Below are positions 13,861 through 27,981 of a DNA stretch of 64,000 nt, piece by piece. This DNA comes from Casuarius casuarius (taxonomy: Eukaryota > Chordata > Aves > Casuariiformes > Casuariidae). The translations under genes were made by a program, and so were the position numbers. The stretch covers positions 5,012,640 through 5,076,639 of the forward strand of contig PTFA01000042.1 of the NCBI GenBank assembly GCA_003342895.1, read 5' to 3'. Position 1 is the first letter of the stretch; each line of letters opens with the position of its first letter. The notes under the pieces were generated by a model. The model was not told where the DNA came from. It saw only the letters and a program-made list of their open reading frames with translations, and searched no databases.

Positions 13861-16800
13861 ATTCTTTAGTTGTCTATACTGTGAAGACTCACCAAAATCA
13901 ATTGCTGTGGTCATAAGTGGACACAGAGATTTCTTTTTTTTCCCCTAAGGAATGTAAAAGCGACAGATTAAGATATGTTCAGGCATCACATATTGAAAAA
14001 GTATCTGAAAGAAGGGTATGAATGAAAGCTCACATGCTGATGTAGAGGTGAAATCCTAATGGTTAGGAATATAATTTAGGGCCAAGGAAACCTATTTTCC
14101 CGAGAGCAAATACATCTAGGCTGCTGAAAGAAAATCTGCATTTGCAAATCTTTCAATCTGATTGTATCTGATGAATTCACAGCAAGAAGGAGTATAAGAA
14201 AAAATGCCTTAAATTCTTTTGTGTACAGCATCTTCAGGTTGTTGACAGCTCTTCTTTCTACCTTGAATTTTCTGTTCCTTTCGTGTGCCTCCAAATGTGA
14301 ACTTAGTTTTTGTTTTTATGTTGATTATCACAGAATCTACCCACAGTATTTATACTGAATATCATCATAGGATTTTCGAGGAGAGTTATGATCAAAACTA
14401 CCATGTAATTCTTGAAAAACTATTTTTTGAAGAGAAAAAGAAAGTACTACAAAAATGACACTTTTCTTATATTCCACTTCCCTTGAAGACAAAATTGCCG
14501 CCTTTAAAAGAAGCTTAAAATTGCTCTGATGGAAGCAGTTGTATGAGATTGTCTTTGGCTAATAGTGACATTTCATGTGATATTTAAAAAGAAATATGCT
14601 CTTCTTACCGAAAGCATAAAATATTTGCATATAAACTACCATTTTTACATTTTCCTTTTGCTACAGGAGAATTACAGAGCAAAATACATGTAACTGATTT
14701 GGTATCTGTGTCACTTGATACTCAAACCAAGTATATATCCTATGAATTTTTTTAAGATACTGCAAATTTCTTAAATTTGTGTCTTACAACTCAATGGCTC
14801 TTTCTTTCCTTTTTTATGCAAAAATTAATTTTTACACTAAATTGAAGACATGGATAAATAATCAGCTATGGAGGAAAGATACTAATACAGATATTAATTA
14901 AAGAACAAAACCACAATATTTGATGGAGAATAAAACAAAAATCTTATTAATGACCCTAAATTCAAAATAAATTAACTAAAGTAAGTATAGCAGTTCTGGT
15001 TCTAGGACAACACACAATAATCAAAAATAGCCAATAACCTTCTGAAACATAAGTCTTGTGCTGAAAAAGACTGTGGTTAGTTCATTCAAAGTACAGACGA
15101 AATTTAATAATTTAAGCCTCTGACCATTATTGTTGCTCTTTAAATAGCACTCTGCAAATCTTGAAAACATCTAAGAATAAAAATGGAGAGCTCTAAAATG
15201 GACAGGGAGCTGTAAGAGCATCCAGCTAGAATATGGTTACAAAGATAAATGACATGTGCCCTAAAGTTAGCATGGCTAAACACAGAGAAAAGAAATGAGC
15301 TGAAATGGAAGAGAAAAGAGAAAGGGAAAGGAAACATAGGACTATAACAGCTAGCTTTTCTGAAGTGGAAATAGTCACGTACACTGTACCTACCTGCTAA
15401 ATTAATTTGTGTCCTGCTATTGCTTTACAATGATCTCTTGATTTAAGTATATTTAATCTTTGTTAGAAAGCTAACCCCAACTCATGATGACATTGCTAAT
15501 ATAAAAATAAGAACGATACCTCATGAGTGCATTTCCTCTTTTCAGAATGGATAATCCACTAGAAGCCAACTTTATACCCACCAAATGCTCTGCACGCACA
15601 CACTCTCTCCCCCAACAAAACTAACATATTCACAGCTTCACCTATATTTTTAAATATTACTCAGTAAAATTGTTCAGTTTAGTAAAACAGGATCATGGAA
15701 ATCCAGGGAGTTAGCCTCTTAAAGTAAATATGCAAGAAAAATAAGCCTGTGTACCTATACATGTGCTGCATTTGAAATCCATCTGACTCTGTGTAAATCA
15801 GTAAACATCACTACTGAATTATGAGCATGGGTAGTGATTAGCCATTATTCCTCTACCACAGGGATTAAAAAAAAGAAAGAAGCTACCAGAACACTGTCGT
15901 GACACTATTTGTGTTAAGACACACTATGGTGTAGCTGACTTTGAAGAGAATTTAAAACCACTCTGTAAATTGCCTGGTATACTATTTTAAGCAAACATCA
16001 GAAAAGTGTCTTTGCTGTATAAGTGTGGTGCATTTTGATGAGAATTTCTCAGATAAATGCTCAGATTTAATTACTGTGCCTACTCATTTCTCTCCCCATC
16101 TTCAGATTCCATATTCATTTGATAAATATCACTAGAACCACTAAATCCCATTACATCCAGTTCCAGATGCTTGGGACTTCACATCTGCTACAGAGATGCT
16201 TATCTGCTTCTGAACACCGCTTTTCTGACTTTGCCATTGCTCCTGAAGGAGCCAGCTGGGCTGGTGCCAGTGGGCCAGCCCCTCTCGCTCCAGGGGTATC
16301 TCCCCACTCTCCGAAGCAGGCTATGTGAGAATAATTTCCAAAATACTTCCTTTAAGAGAACAGCCTTTCAGGATTACCAGTTTATTATATTCTAACACTG
16401 CAAAGTTTGCAGTATTGTGGCAAATACCAAACACCGAAATATGAGGTCTTACTAGCTTGATGAAGGTTGTTATGAATGGAATAGCTGTCTAGCTTGTATC
16501 TACCACTGTAACACCAGCATCTCCAGTGGAGGAGGAGAGTGGAGCAGAAGTAAATTTCTATTCTTGTTTCAGCAGCTCCTAAACATTCAAAGACAAAGGA
16601 GCTGCAATCCTTGATCCAAAATGAGCTCTGCTGCTCGGAGGCCTCCTGACCACAGTTGGCCAAACCTGAATGTGAGTTCATTGCAATCTGAGAGCCACAT
16701 AACACCTTCTCTGAATAAACTGGTAATTTAATAGAACACAAGATGTATTAAGATGGAGGAAGGAGGGCATGCCGTTAAAATATCTATAGTTGTTATCTGG

Positions 16801-17129
16801 TCACCGTAAAGCTGAGAGAGGCAAGAGAGGGAACTATCCTGAGACAATAATAAATATGATACTATTGATACAAATGGAAAAGATTCAGCAGGGCCCATGT
16901 GCACTTTCTATCTGCCTGGCTATCTGGAGAGACATTTATGTTTCACCTTCCTGCTAGCAACATTGCTCTGCAGCTGGCCTGCAAGGCAAGAAAAAGGGCT
17001 GCTATTTTCTTTTCCTCCTGACATGCAATTAGAAAAAGGTTCTTAAAAAAAAAAAGAGAGACAGAGACAGAGCAAGAGAAGTCCTTCCTCACCTCCCTTT
17101 TCTTAAGTGAGAGTATTGCAAAGATTTGC

Positions 17130-17520
17130 ATACAAAAGCACTTGAATATTTGTACTGCAGTGCATCTGGCAATTATCTTACAAGAGAGAGCATTCGTTTT
17201 AGCCAATTGCCACAGGCTTGGCATTACTGAGAGAAGTAGAGAGCATTTGAATGTACAGGAAAAAAGAGGGATATTCCAGCTTTCTACCAACTACCTTGAA
17301 CATACTTCACGTTTAATTTCACCCTGTTGCCACAGGCACTGTGTTGTTATGACAGCTGATCTGCCATTGAATAGCTGTAAAGGAAAATCAACAAAGGATC
17401 GCTTCAGCGATTTTCAGTGCAATTTATTGGAGCTTGTATCTTGCGGCTGCTGCCGCCTGTCGGGGTAATGACACATGATGGGTGATTAAAGTGCAAGTCC
17501 TTAAATCAAAGCTGTGCCAA
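17130..17520. other. Possible conserved noncoding block
   Basis: This stretch is more balanced in composition than its flanks and contains AACAAAGG (SOX-like), ATTTATTGG, AATTATC and ATTGAAT words close together. Conservation cannot be tested here, so this is only a candidate enhancer. Confidence 0.25.
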
Positions 17521-20500
17521 TGGTCTGAAAAGGCAGAAAACAGCATTCAAACCTTGTTCATTTCTCATAGTGGGAGGACCTCATTAGGAAAAAAACGCGC
17601 TGTTATACTAACAAGAGAAAGTACTTGTGTCTAGGGAACGTTTTCACGTTTCTGAGATTTACTGTAGCTTTCCTACAGCTTCTTTTAGACTGTGCATTTA
17701 AGGAAAATAAGTAAGTAATTAAAACAGATAGAGGGTATTACCATCCATCACCACTGACTTGGAAATAAGAACAGAGCTGTACTGCAGTTTGTTCATATTC
17801 TTGTCATTTAACAAGGATTTTGCCTTTGTTTGCCAAGAAATAGGTGATAAAAGAGAGAGCTGCCTGTGATGGGAGTAAGGGCAAAAATAGGTAAGGGCAT
17901 TTGGCCAGCTCATGAGAAAGACTATGGGATATACGAGCACTTTCGGTTCACTGAGCTTATTTTTGTTATTCTCTACCTTTACCTACCCCTTAATTCTTAT
18001 CAGATATGCAAGTAATCCAGCTAGAAATTTTTCCCCAACTTGCCCATGGGCAAAAATGCAGTCTACCTGTGGCAGCTGTAAAGTAGCAGTGAATAAGTAA
18101 ATAAATAAAAAAGCCCTTTGTTTAAAGATGAGAGAATGTTACAAGAAGAAAATAGTAAAAGAGAGTACGCAATCAGACTAGGGGATTTGTTTTGTTTTGC
18201 TGTGGAAAACAGTATTTACAGACCATGGGACTATGAAAAAAGGAACATGGCCATATTAAGGAGTATCAAAATAGCTGGGCTCAGGTGAATTTGACACAGT
18301 ATGATTGCTGTTCTTCCTACAAGCATTTTCTGAAGGTGTTAGGGATGGTGAGTTTTATCTTCCTTTACAACATATCAGAGGTAATCTATCTCTGCAAATG
18401 CAAAACAGGCAAAACTACCCTTGTCCATGTCTGGTGGGCTATATGCCTTTTGGATAAGAAATTGGACATAAATGAAAGGCCAGCATCTACATCTAAATGC
18501 TATTCTTTTCTTGCACAAGGAAAAACAACAATTGGTCAGATCTTGACATTCTTGTATTTTTACCCAGGAATTATGTTCCCAAACACTCGGATGAGTATTT
18601 AGAACCACCTGCTGAGCCAAGCACACAAGTTCTCCATCACGGTGCACTGGCATTGCTGCAGGCATTGCGGGTAAAGCAACTTCATTTAACCGGCCACATG
18701 GGAAGTGCACCTTTATCGTGCCCAGAGAGTTTCACAAGAGGAAGCCACACATAAGACTCCTATCCATTTTAATAAACAAATACTGCAGGGCTTCAATAAT
18801 GTGGTGAAACAACTGTTAGCTAGCAGTGGAAGAAGCAGCTTCGCTACATTCAAAATGTCCCTTCATAAGCATCTTCCTTGGGATTTTGTTTGTGTTTATA
18901 ATTACTATTATCTTTTATTTCTTGTGCAGCAGTAGCCAGTTTTACAATCACGGCCCCATTGTTCCATGAGTTGTATGAAGATGGAGAGAAACAAATCCCG
19001 CCTGGAGGAAGTCATGATCTAAATGGACAATAGGGATGAGGGGAGGCAGAGGCAGCAGGGACACAGCGGGGCAAATTGCCTCAGCGGAGACCCAGGGCAG
19101 CGGCAGCAACACAGCACTAGGCTCCCTTTTGCACTGTGACCAGGCTTCCTTTCCCAGACAGCTTTTTTTCAGTTATTCTACCAAGCTCTTCTCATAGCTA
19201 ACATTTTAAAAGAGGGTTTTTTTAAAAATGTGAAAGTGGTAAAATTTATCATTAAAAGTATTAGCTGGGATTGCTATGTTCCTGCTGGAAGGAGATGTGT
19301 GTCTGACTGAAGCATATAGCTTTAGGTTTATGTATTAATCATGTATAATGCAAATAGTTAAGAAGTATACTTGAGAGGAAAGTGAATGAAGCAACTCTGT
19401 TTTATTGGCAGACAGGATTTGTTGGAAATGTTTTGGTGATCAGATTAAAACTTCTCAGTCTCCATCCTGACATGGAAATAAGTGATGGATTCAGGAAGTG
19501 GCAAGGCTAACATGACTGCCCCCAATGTATTATTTACATAGGAACATAACAGACCTTACTGAAAGCTTGCTTTTCAGGATGGAATTTTTTCACGATACTG
19601 TTTTATCATATTATATATAGCCTCTAAAGTGGAATTAGGAAGTGTGACGTTTATTCAGATGAAGGCAGGCAGGCAGTCCATTTTAAGCAGACGTCTCTTC
19701 CCCTGTGACTCCCAGGCAGCCTTTGAATAATTTTAGATCTTCCCTTCATGTTAAAGGCTCATTATCTTTTATTGGAATTCTTTAGAAGTCTTCTGATCCC
19801 AAACATCAGGAGTCATTTCTCAAGACAGCACTAGATTTCTTATTCCAGGTCTCTCTCATGGTTTTCTAATATTCTGTGTCTTGCTGAATATGGTATTCAA
19901 GAATTGTGTATCTTTCGTTCAGAATAAAAGAAAAAAATCACCAATCATGATCTTTATGTCCATTTCTTACAAGAAAAGGAGAAGGATAACAACTGCTAAG
20001 TGCCGATTCTCTGGTTTCATGGCTCCTGTTCTAGCACTGTGGTTCCTGATTCAGCATTGACTCTGGCAATTCTTTCTCTTCACATTTCTTTTAGTATTCA
20101 AATCTCTGTCTTTCATCTTTTTCCTTTGTCCTCCCTCCTCAAATAATCTCTGACAAGCAAAAAGTTGGAGCACTTCTCTGAGGTGAAGGTGTCATGAAAC
20201 AACACCATTCTGAGACACTAAATAAAGGTATAGCTGGAATTACTACCATTTCCTTCATAGCTTTGAGTCTTAGTAAGTAAGCTAAGTTGTTTTTTTAGCT
20301 TGGATGAGCTGCATTTATATTCAGAAAAAGTGAGTTAGTTTTAGAGGCAGCAAGTCATGCAAGTATGCTAGGCCAATGTTTATTCTTGCCGCCCCTGAAC
20401 TACCAGTAAAAAGTAATCTGTCCTCTTTTGACAACAAAGGTAAATAGCTTTTCATTTAACATATAGAGGGTACTGGAAATGCTAGAAGGGTAAGGCCGCC

Positions 20501-21128
20501 AGTCTAATTTAAGAGAAGATTTATCACAGAAACTATGGAAAACAGAAATTTATCCAGCACTGTTACCAATAGAGTAGGTAGAATCTTTCTTTAAACATGG
20601 AGGAAAAGAATCACCTGCACATAAAAGTGTTCATTTTAAGTTCATAGTAATGCCATCAGTGGTGAGCACAGGAAATATCAGTGTTACAAGGGATGGTTAA
20701 CAGGTGGAGAAGAGGGTTTTAAGCAGACTGCAGTCATGTCTTTCTTACTGGAGAGGCAACCTAGTTTCAAGATCAGTGACTAAGTCTGTCTAAGCCACTA
20801 ACTTTTTTTTCAAGTGATTTGAGCTACTGCTTTATGGCCTGTGCATGGACAATCTACACACAGACCGAAGACAGGAGGCCAATATATCACCAGGAAGTCA
20901 CAACGACTTATTTATGTCAATCTTTGTTATATTTTGGAAGGCTGTTTCTTACCAACTTTGTCACCTAGGAACAACTTCCTGAGGTAGATTTCATCACCTT
21001 CTGCCTCTGAGAAAAGGGGGCATTTGGGTTGACCTTGTGGAGCAAAGCAGCACGTTATGCAGGATCAATTAATTGCTAACACTGTGACTTTCACGGAGGA
21101 AGCCTGAGGCTTTTATCTGGCAGTAGGG

Positions 21129-21167
21129 CTATCCCTGAGGGCTATCCCTGAGGACTATCCCTGAGGA
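21129..21167. repeat. 13-bp unit repeated three times
   Basis: CTATCCCTGAGG followed by G or A occurs at 21129-21141, 21142-21154 and 21155-21167. The units are identical apart from the last base, so this is a young mini-tandem array. Confidence 0.92.
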
Positions 21168-22947
21168 TGAGTCTAGAAACCAGCTTGTGAGAGAGAGGGA
21201 AAGGGAGCCACTGAGAAAAAGAAAATAACAAACAATAGAGCTCAGGATACAGTATTGGGGAGAACAAAGGCAGGTACAGGCCTGTAGTTTGGAGTCACTT
21301 CACCTGCTTAAATGCCAGTCATAAAAATGCTACCAGAACTGAGGATCAAGCTATACCAGAAGCCTACCATGGACCTCTTCTGCTCAAGTCATTCCCCAAA
21401 GCAGCTCGTCTTTAATGCGTGCTTGATTAAGGCTAAGGCTATGCCTCTTCTATGCACACCTCAACACCCCAATAGCATTTGCTCTAATAGCTATGCTGAG
21501 AGCAGTACATGTGTTAGTGTGGATGTACGAGAGTACACACACATGCATGCCCGCTATCTCAGAGCTGGAGGGGTTTTCATTAGATTCAAACAGCAACAGA
21601 CTCTCCAGGGAAGCTCCTGCTCTTATTTGATAAGGGATGCTCTTTCATCACACATGAAACTGCATGCTGTGATCAGACAGGCACTGTGCATAGCTGCCAA
21701 CAAGAGGAAAGCTGTTTTTCTGTAGCATATTACAGCAGCGTGTCACTGCTGCAGTTGAAGACTGGTCCGAAAACGGTCAGTTATGGAAGCCACAGAAACT
21801 GGTACTTTTCCTGATCCACTAAAAATCTGCAATTATTCATTTGCTAGAGAGATTTTGAATATCATGTTATTTTTGAGAAGATCGAGCCAGTTATGGTAGA
21901 TCAGAGTGCAGAAGACATTTGAGCTACTGGAGCTTGCAAATCTAATACAGGTGACACTCTTCCTTTCAAAGAACTTCCAGTCATTCATTCTCTGACATTA
22001 AAACAAGCAAGTGAACAACACCTGTAAACACAAATGTTAGTGGCCTAAAATACAGCTCTCCAAAGAGAGTAAGTTGGATTTTCCTTCCTTTTAGAGAAAA
22101 AATGTCTTTTTACTTTCAAGGGCAAACCTTTGCCAAGGTAACTGACATCCCAAAACTTCAAAGCACTCAGTCAATCTGCAAAAATCCTACAGGCATGAGA
22201 GTGCATGGCTTGGCGACCTCTGTCAGTACTGGTCTAAAAAGCCACCCAGGCACATCTGGTGTGCTGGCATGTCAATAGTCTCTTCTTCACTTTCTAGTGA
22301 GAAATTACATCATCTCTACGGCTTTTTTCATAATACTTTCTCTATATTCTCTACTATGTTCACATTTGGGGGAGCTGTAGCTAACACACACCTTAAAACT
22401 GAATTGTTTTGTCTCTTGAGTCTAGAAAGTAAAGAAGACAGGTTGCGATTGTGTATACATCCCAGATCCAACAGAATTAGGAGACGTATTTTGTGAAAGT
22501 TATCTGCCAGTTGCCAAGTTAAAGTGACTACTGTAATTGCAACTTAGAGTATCTTGAGACTTGATTAAGGGATTTTTTATCCATATTTTCCTCTACTTCT
22601 GGGATTTTTTTAACAGATGCTGGTGGTATTTCTCTTTTGTTAGTTGTGACCAAAGAATTTTCTTACTTCCCCTTCATTACTGAACTGTAGCTCATAAACA
22701 TGGTAAAAATATTTGAAACTAGATGTTAACCCTTTTCATCTTTAAGTCATCTTTTCTCTCTCTCCTAAACAACATTTTTTATTAACCATACTGACTTTCC
22801 AGGCACTATGACATGCAGCTGAATGCCAATATTAAATTAAAAACAACAAAAAAACAACCTTCCCCCCTCCAAACTAGGGAGGCAGTAGACAAGCCTTTTT
22901 CACTCAGTGGTAATATCTGGATCACAGAGAATTGTTTTAGTTCTTAC

Positions 22948-23121
22948 TTTTAACAGTGAGGTACATGGACTTGCTGACGTCTGCTCCCACATCATTGCTG
23001 ACCTTGCAGAGGTAGTATCCACTGTCTTCTTCCAACACATGTTTAATCAGCAAGGAGCCATTTGTGAGAAGCTGGATACGACCATTCAGTGCAATCGGCT
23101 GGAACTGAGGAACCCCGGCAC
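22948..23121 (-). CDS. DSCAM: DSCAM exon: second half of Ig domain 8
   Basis: This 174-bp symmetric phase-1 exon (58 codons, about residues 728-785) completes Ig8. It opens [18 protein letters not shown] and carries an NGS sequon. The closing cysteine is in [10 protein letters not shown] and the exon ends SMYLTVK plus one base (A), ready for the isoleucine that starts Ig9. The donor AAAA|gtaaga is strong and the acceptor is cctgttccag. About three residues differ from human by memory. This is the last DSCAM exon that can be found in the window. Confidence 0.95.
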
Positions 23122-24848
23122 CTGGAACAGGACCCCCACAAAAACAGGATAGTTAGGAAGGAAAGGGTCTCATTTTTTTTTGTAAATAAGGCAGAATCAA
23201 TAGCTTCCTATTCTTAGAGGCTCGATTCAACTAAAATGCAGTTTGTTTCTGGGATCACTGGAACAAATGGCATGGTCCTTGCCAAACCTGAACTCATTAA
23301 ATGGAAAGAAAAGAAGACTTACTGAACATAATGGTAGAAATAATTCGCCCATTTTGTTAAGGAACAGAGATAAAGGGGCAAAAGAAGCATGAAGTGGAAG
23401 TGGAGGAACCAGGAAGGGAGAAAGAGAGAATGAAAGAGATTTGTGAACAGCTCATGGGTAAAAAGGCACATTTGTTGTACATTTAGAGGTTGATAAATTA
23501 TTGACAATTACAGCTGAACAGTCACAGAACTATGCATCCCTTATGCATACACCAAATTAATTTCTTATGACTAAGAGGGATGTCTGTTGTAGTAAACATG
23601 GAATACTCAAGGGACCTCTAGGACCTTGTTTACTAAACTCTGGGTAACGTCGAAAAACACATCAGGGACTGTGTTGCCTGTTTCCTCCTACAGCTGACTG
23701 ACTGATGACACATAAAATCTCTGTTCTGCCATGTCTGGGGCCAGTATTCATTCAGACTGATTTAAAAAAAATTAAAAGAAACAAAGAAACAAACAGAAAG
23801 CTCAAAACACTAATCAAGCATAGGTGCCACATTTCATAATAATTGAAATTCCATAAAAACACAGGAAGCCAAAGGTTTCTGCATCAACTTTAGTTTTCAG
23901 GAAAAAAAAATCGTAATACAAATTTAAGATTGAAACAACCTTTTAAACTCCATGAATCGTACACATGTAGACACACACCCAAACTTCTTAAAATACAGAA
24001 TTTTGGCAGAAATGGCAGCTCGATGGACACAGCTACATGGAACTGGCATATTTGTTTTCTCTCACATGTTCATGGATGACTGATTTACAAGTGTATTAGG
24101 CACCACCTTTTTCCTCCATCCCAGAAGAAGGTTCAGTCATGGGATGAGTCTTCAGTTTCCTCCCATCCCTGCTTGCATAAAGTAGGTACGAAACAGAAAT
24201 ACAGAGAGTGGCCATTTTATCATTTAATATTGTAGCTGGATGCACTGTTCCTTTCCACCACAGAAAACAAGCAGAGCAATACTCATTCAGTGGAGTTACC
24301 GGACATAGTATCTGATGATTCCTGAATTACTGTTGGAACATTAATCATAGTCCAAACACGAAAGATCCCAGTCTCTGTGCCAAACGGTTGTGTTCAAGCT
24401 ACTTTTACTTAGAATAGAGCCACTAGGTGATCTAGGGAATAAGGGAGAGCTTTTATTCAGCTAGCTTATCATAGTAACATAATGCTTACATTGTCATACT
24501 GTCCAGTGGTCCACCACAAGTTCAGGTTCTTCTAGCATTAGGAATTCTCCTAATGTATATTAAGATACGGTTCTTGCAACAGGGATTTTACAACACAGTT
24601 TGGCAGCAGGAGAGGGGATTTTTCAGAGAAATCATAAGGGATTCTTCTTCTTCATTTTCTTTTACTACTTTCTGTACATGAAGTTGATATCTGTCAGCAT
24701 TAATTACTATATGCAGTTGGCTGAGTCAGCCCAGGAGGAAATACAATGAATAAATACTATGGGGAATGATTTAGTATAAAATAGCAAGCTATAACAACCT
24801 ATGAATATAACATCTGGAATATTAAAAAAAGACTTGACATGAGTAGTA

Positions 24849-24874
24849 AAATTCTTTTAGTCCTAAAAGAATTT
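24849..24874. other. Perfect palindrome (12-bp arms, 2-nt spacer)
   Basis: AAATTCTTTTAG at 24849-24860 and CTAAAAGAATTT at 24863-24874 are exact reverse complements separated by TC. It could form a cruciform; no function is implied. Confidence 0.85.
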
Positions 24875-26827
24875 GCTTTGGGGACTGGCAGCTACACTGA
24901 AAGTTCCCAAGGCTGATACTGTGAACTTAGAAATGTTAAAGAGATAATGTTTTCAGAAAAATCAGCTGCAAAAATTATCTGATTTTTCAGCTATTTTAGT
25001 CACATGCATAGCACCCCTCCTCTTTATTTATTTTTTTTTTACTTTTTTACTTTAACTCCTTAGTCATTTTCTGTCATTTAGTAGGAAGGCATAATTATGC
25101 TTCACTAATTTTACCTGTCTGTAATAGAGGGGCCAAATAGCCTAATGCAAACACTCACTTTTATTTCTCCACACAAAAAAGTTTGGGGACAATTTAATGT
25201 TCAAAGAAAGGAAAGGACCACTCGTCCTGTGCATAGGCAGGATTTTGCCTATCCTATGGGTAGTTCTATGGATGGGCAAAATGTGGCACAAAAGTTTGCA
25301 AAGGCATCTTATTCCTTATGCGCACCTTTTCTGATATTACAGCCAAAATCCTTCTGGAGCAGTGACAGCCACTAATCACCAGCAACTGCATGGAGGATTC
25401 TGTGAGGTGACTACATGCTCATAAAAGACTAAAACAACACATTCTTACTGATTAGGGGGTCTCTGTATTGATCTGTGTCATTATTTTTCAGAGACAACAC
25501 GTCTGTTACATGTCTATCCCAATGCACAAGAAAGCAGACTCTCCTTTTCCTCTTTTTCACTAACATTAAAAGCCTAACTGCCTTGCAGGTGTACAGATGC
25601 CCTTTCCACTCTGTTGTGGCATCTACAAATGAGATAGGACCTAATTGCTCCACTCCTGCTGGCCTAACCGCAATAATTATTTCAGAATTTGGTACAAACC
25701 CGGCCCCTAAAGCAATTACATAATGTGTCTCCTTAAGGCAAGATGGACCATATAGCCCACAGATATGTACAGCATTTTAGTTAGACTAGCTATCGAAACT
25801 GAAGGCATGCATTAGCAAAGTGCAGAGACAGAATAAAAATACTGACCTTTTTCACCTAGAGTTATTTTGACCGAAAACTGAAAGTGCAATTTGACAGCTT
25901 TGCCTATATCAAGTGCCTAAAACTTTCTCTGACTTACAAACCTCAGAGCCGTTAAGAAAAAACCTTAAAAAAATGCCACTTGAGAGCAAAGTATCCCTGA
26001 AATCAAACCACTGTCCTTTTCTCCTTTACTAACGTGGGCTGCTTGTCTCATCACGGTTAACTACAACTCAGCTAGCCTGACTTGGCCTCTTCCTTCAACA
26101 CGCAAACAGAATAAAATAGAACTGCTTCTTTGTGACCTACATTCGCAATTAAAATCCCATGTACCACTGAGATCAATGGGATGTGGAGTGCTGCACCCTT
26201 CTTGCCACAAAACGGAATGTATCAATGAAAGCAATAATAGCCTTTAAAACGAACATTTCTCTTCCCCTCTCTTTTTCTCCAAACGTAATTTAGACTTATC
26301 CTAAGGAAACTGAAAATGACATGAAGCATTAGATAAGGATTTATTCTCAACAGCACCTGTTTTTGTGCTTGTCCGTATGTCATTTGGGGCAGATTTAAAG
26401 ATCTCTAAAGAGCTGACTCATGTGCACAGGATAAAGAGTTCAGAGAGTTTGGTTTTTTTGATAACACCAGCTAGAAGATAACTGGCTAGAAGACACAATC
26501 TAGCAACCAGCATATTTTAATTAAAAAGCTGTCAATTTCATACGGTTAGTTAGGGTCAAGTGGGGCCAGTTTTAATGCTTTGTTACATGAGAAGAAAATG
26601 TTAAAGCATTATGTAAAGTGCATACTGAATTACTGCTTATGCTAATGCTACCTGACCTTTCTTCTTTGCTGAAAAGATATGATTGGCCATGTTATCATGG
26701 ATTTTGAAGGAAAAAAAGGCAGCCAACTGCTACCAGTGAACCTTGTTCTAAGGTTGTCTCAATGAAAGCAGCATTTCTTTTCTCTCAGGCTTACATTTCA
26801 TCACTAGTCCCACTGAGAGCATAGCTA

Positions 26828-26867
26828 GCACACACACACGTGCGCGCACACACACACACGCACACAT
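26828..26867. repeat. CA/CG alternating purine-pyrimidine tract
   Basis: 40 bases alternate strictly between purine and pyrimidine: CA repeats on either side of a central CGTGCGCGCA. This is the class of sequence that most readily adopts Z-DNA. It is also a microsatellite likely to vary in length. Confidence 0.92.
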
Positions 26868-27070
26868 TCACAACTCCAGGAAGCGTACTAAGCTAAACCA
26901 AAGTTCATCTAGCTCAGCCTTGTACCTGTCACAGTGGCCAATACCACACGCTAGGGAGAAACTATAGAAGAACAGTGGAAACATAACTGATATATCCCTT
27001 GCTGTATGCTGCTAGCTTCTCACAACCTGAAATTTTAACCAGTAACTTACTGGTACGTAAGCTATTACTA

Positions 27071-27304
<234 letters not shown>

Positions 27305-27953
27305 TCAAAGGGAAAATAAGAAGGCATGACATTTCATAATCAAAAGAAAAATTAAAAACAACTTTTTAAGGATGCAATCATATTGTGAAGATGATTTTAT
27401 GCAATTTTTTACTTACGGTGCACAAACTTTATGTATATCTTACCAAGGACAATAAAAGCACTGGTCTTGACGGGATACAAAAATAAGGTAATAGAAATCT
27501 CTCCATGGGAGAGGTTACAAAATAGACTGAAAAATAAACAAAACTGTCATGGTCAGAAAAGAAATTCCTGCTTACAAAGTGAAAGGGTTAACAGGTGTCT
27601 AAGAACGTCTAAATATTTCTGTGTTTCTTTGTTTTTTGTAACAGTGAGCATATATACTAGCAGGTTACAGAAAAAGGAGATTTAAAAAAAAGATATGTAC
27701 CCTATATAACCTTAAAATAACCATAGTTCTTAATTGGATCATTTCATATTTAAACAATGGTGTCTGAACCATATTCTGACAGGATTTATCATTCCAAACA
27801 CAGCCATGGAAAGTTTCAACACATTTTGTTTGTATCAGAGGTCTTACTGGAAACAGATGTATGTGCAACAATACATACATATTAATAGAGTTATTCCAAG
27901 GCAAAACAACTGCAGAGACTCTTCCAGATACATGCAAGTACATATATAAAACA

Positions 27954-27981
27954 AAAGCTGTACATGTAAAGCTGTACATGT
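27954..27981. repeat. 14-bp tandem duplication
   Basis: AAAGCTGTACATGT occurs twice in a row (27954-27967 and 27968-27981) with no mismatch. Small local duplication in the intron. Confidence 0.85.

Larger units (their letters stand above)
1..22947 (-). other. DSCAM: DSCAM intron downstream of Ig8b (partial, at least 22.9 kb)
   Basis: After the gtaaga donor at 22947 no Ig9 exon (expected to begin IPAMI) is found down to base 1, so this intron exceeds 22.9 kb. It contains a 13-bp triplicate (21129-21167), a TC microsatellite (12387-12405), a CpG-rich patch (8300-8410), a possible MIR-like SINE scrap (5487-5534), a short palindrome (7312-7330), an unresolved base at 1183, and two homeodomain-site-rich blocks (about 13690-13860 and 17130-17520). 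The remainder is AT-rich DNA with no feature I can support. Confidence 0.85.
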
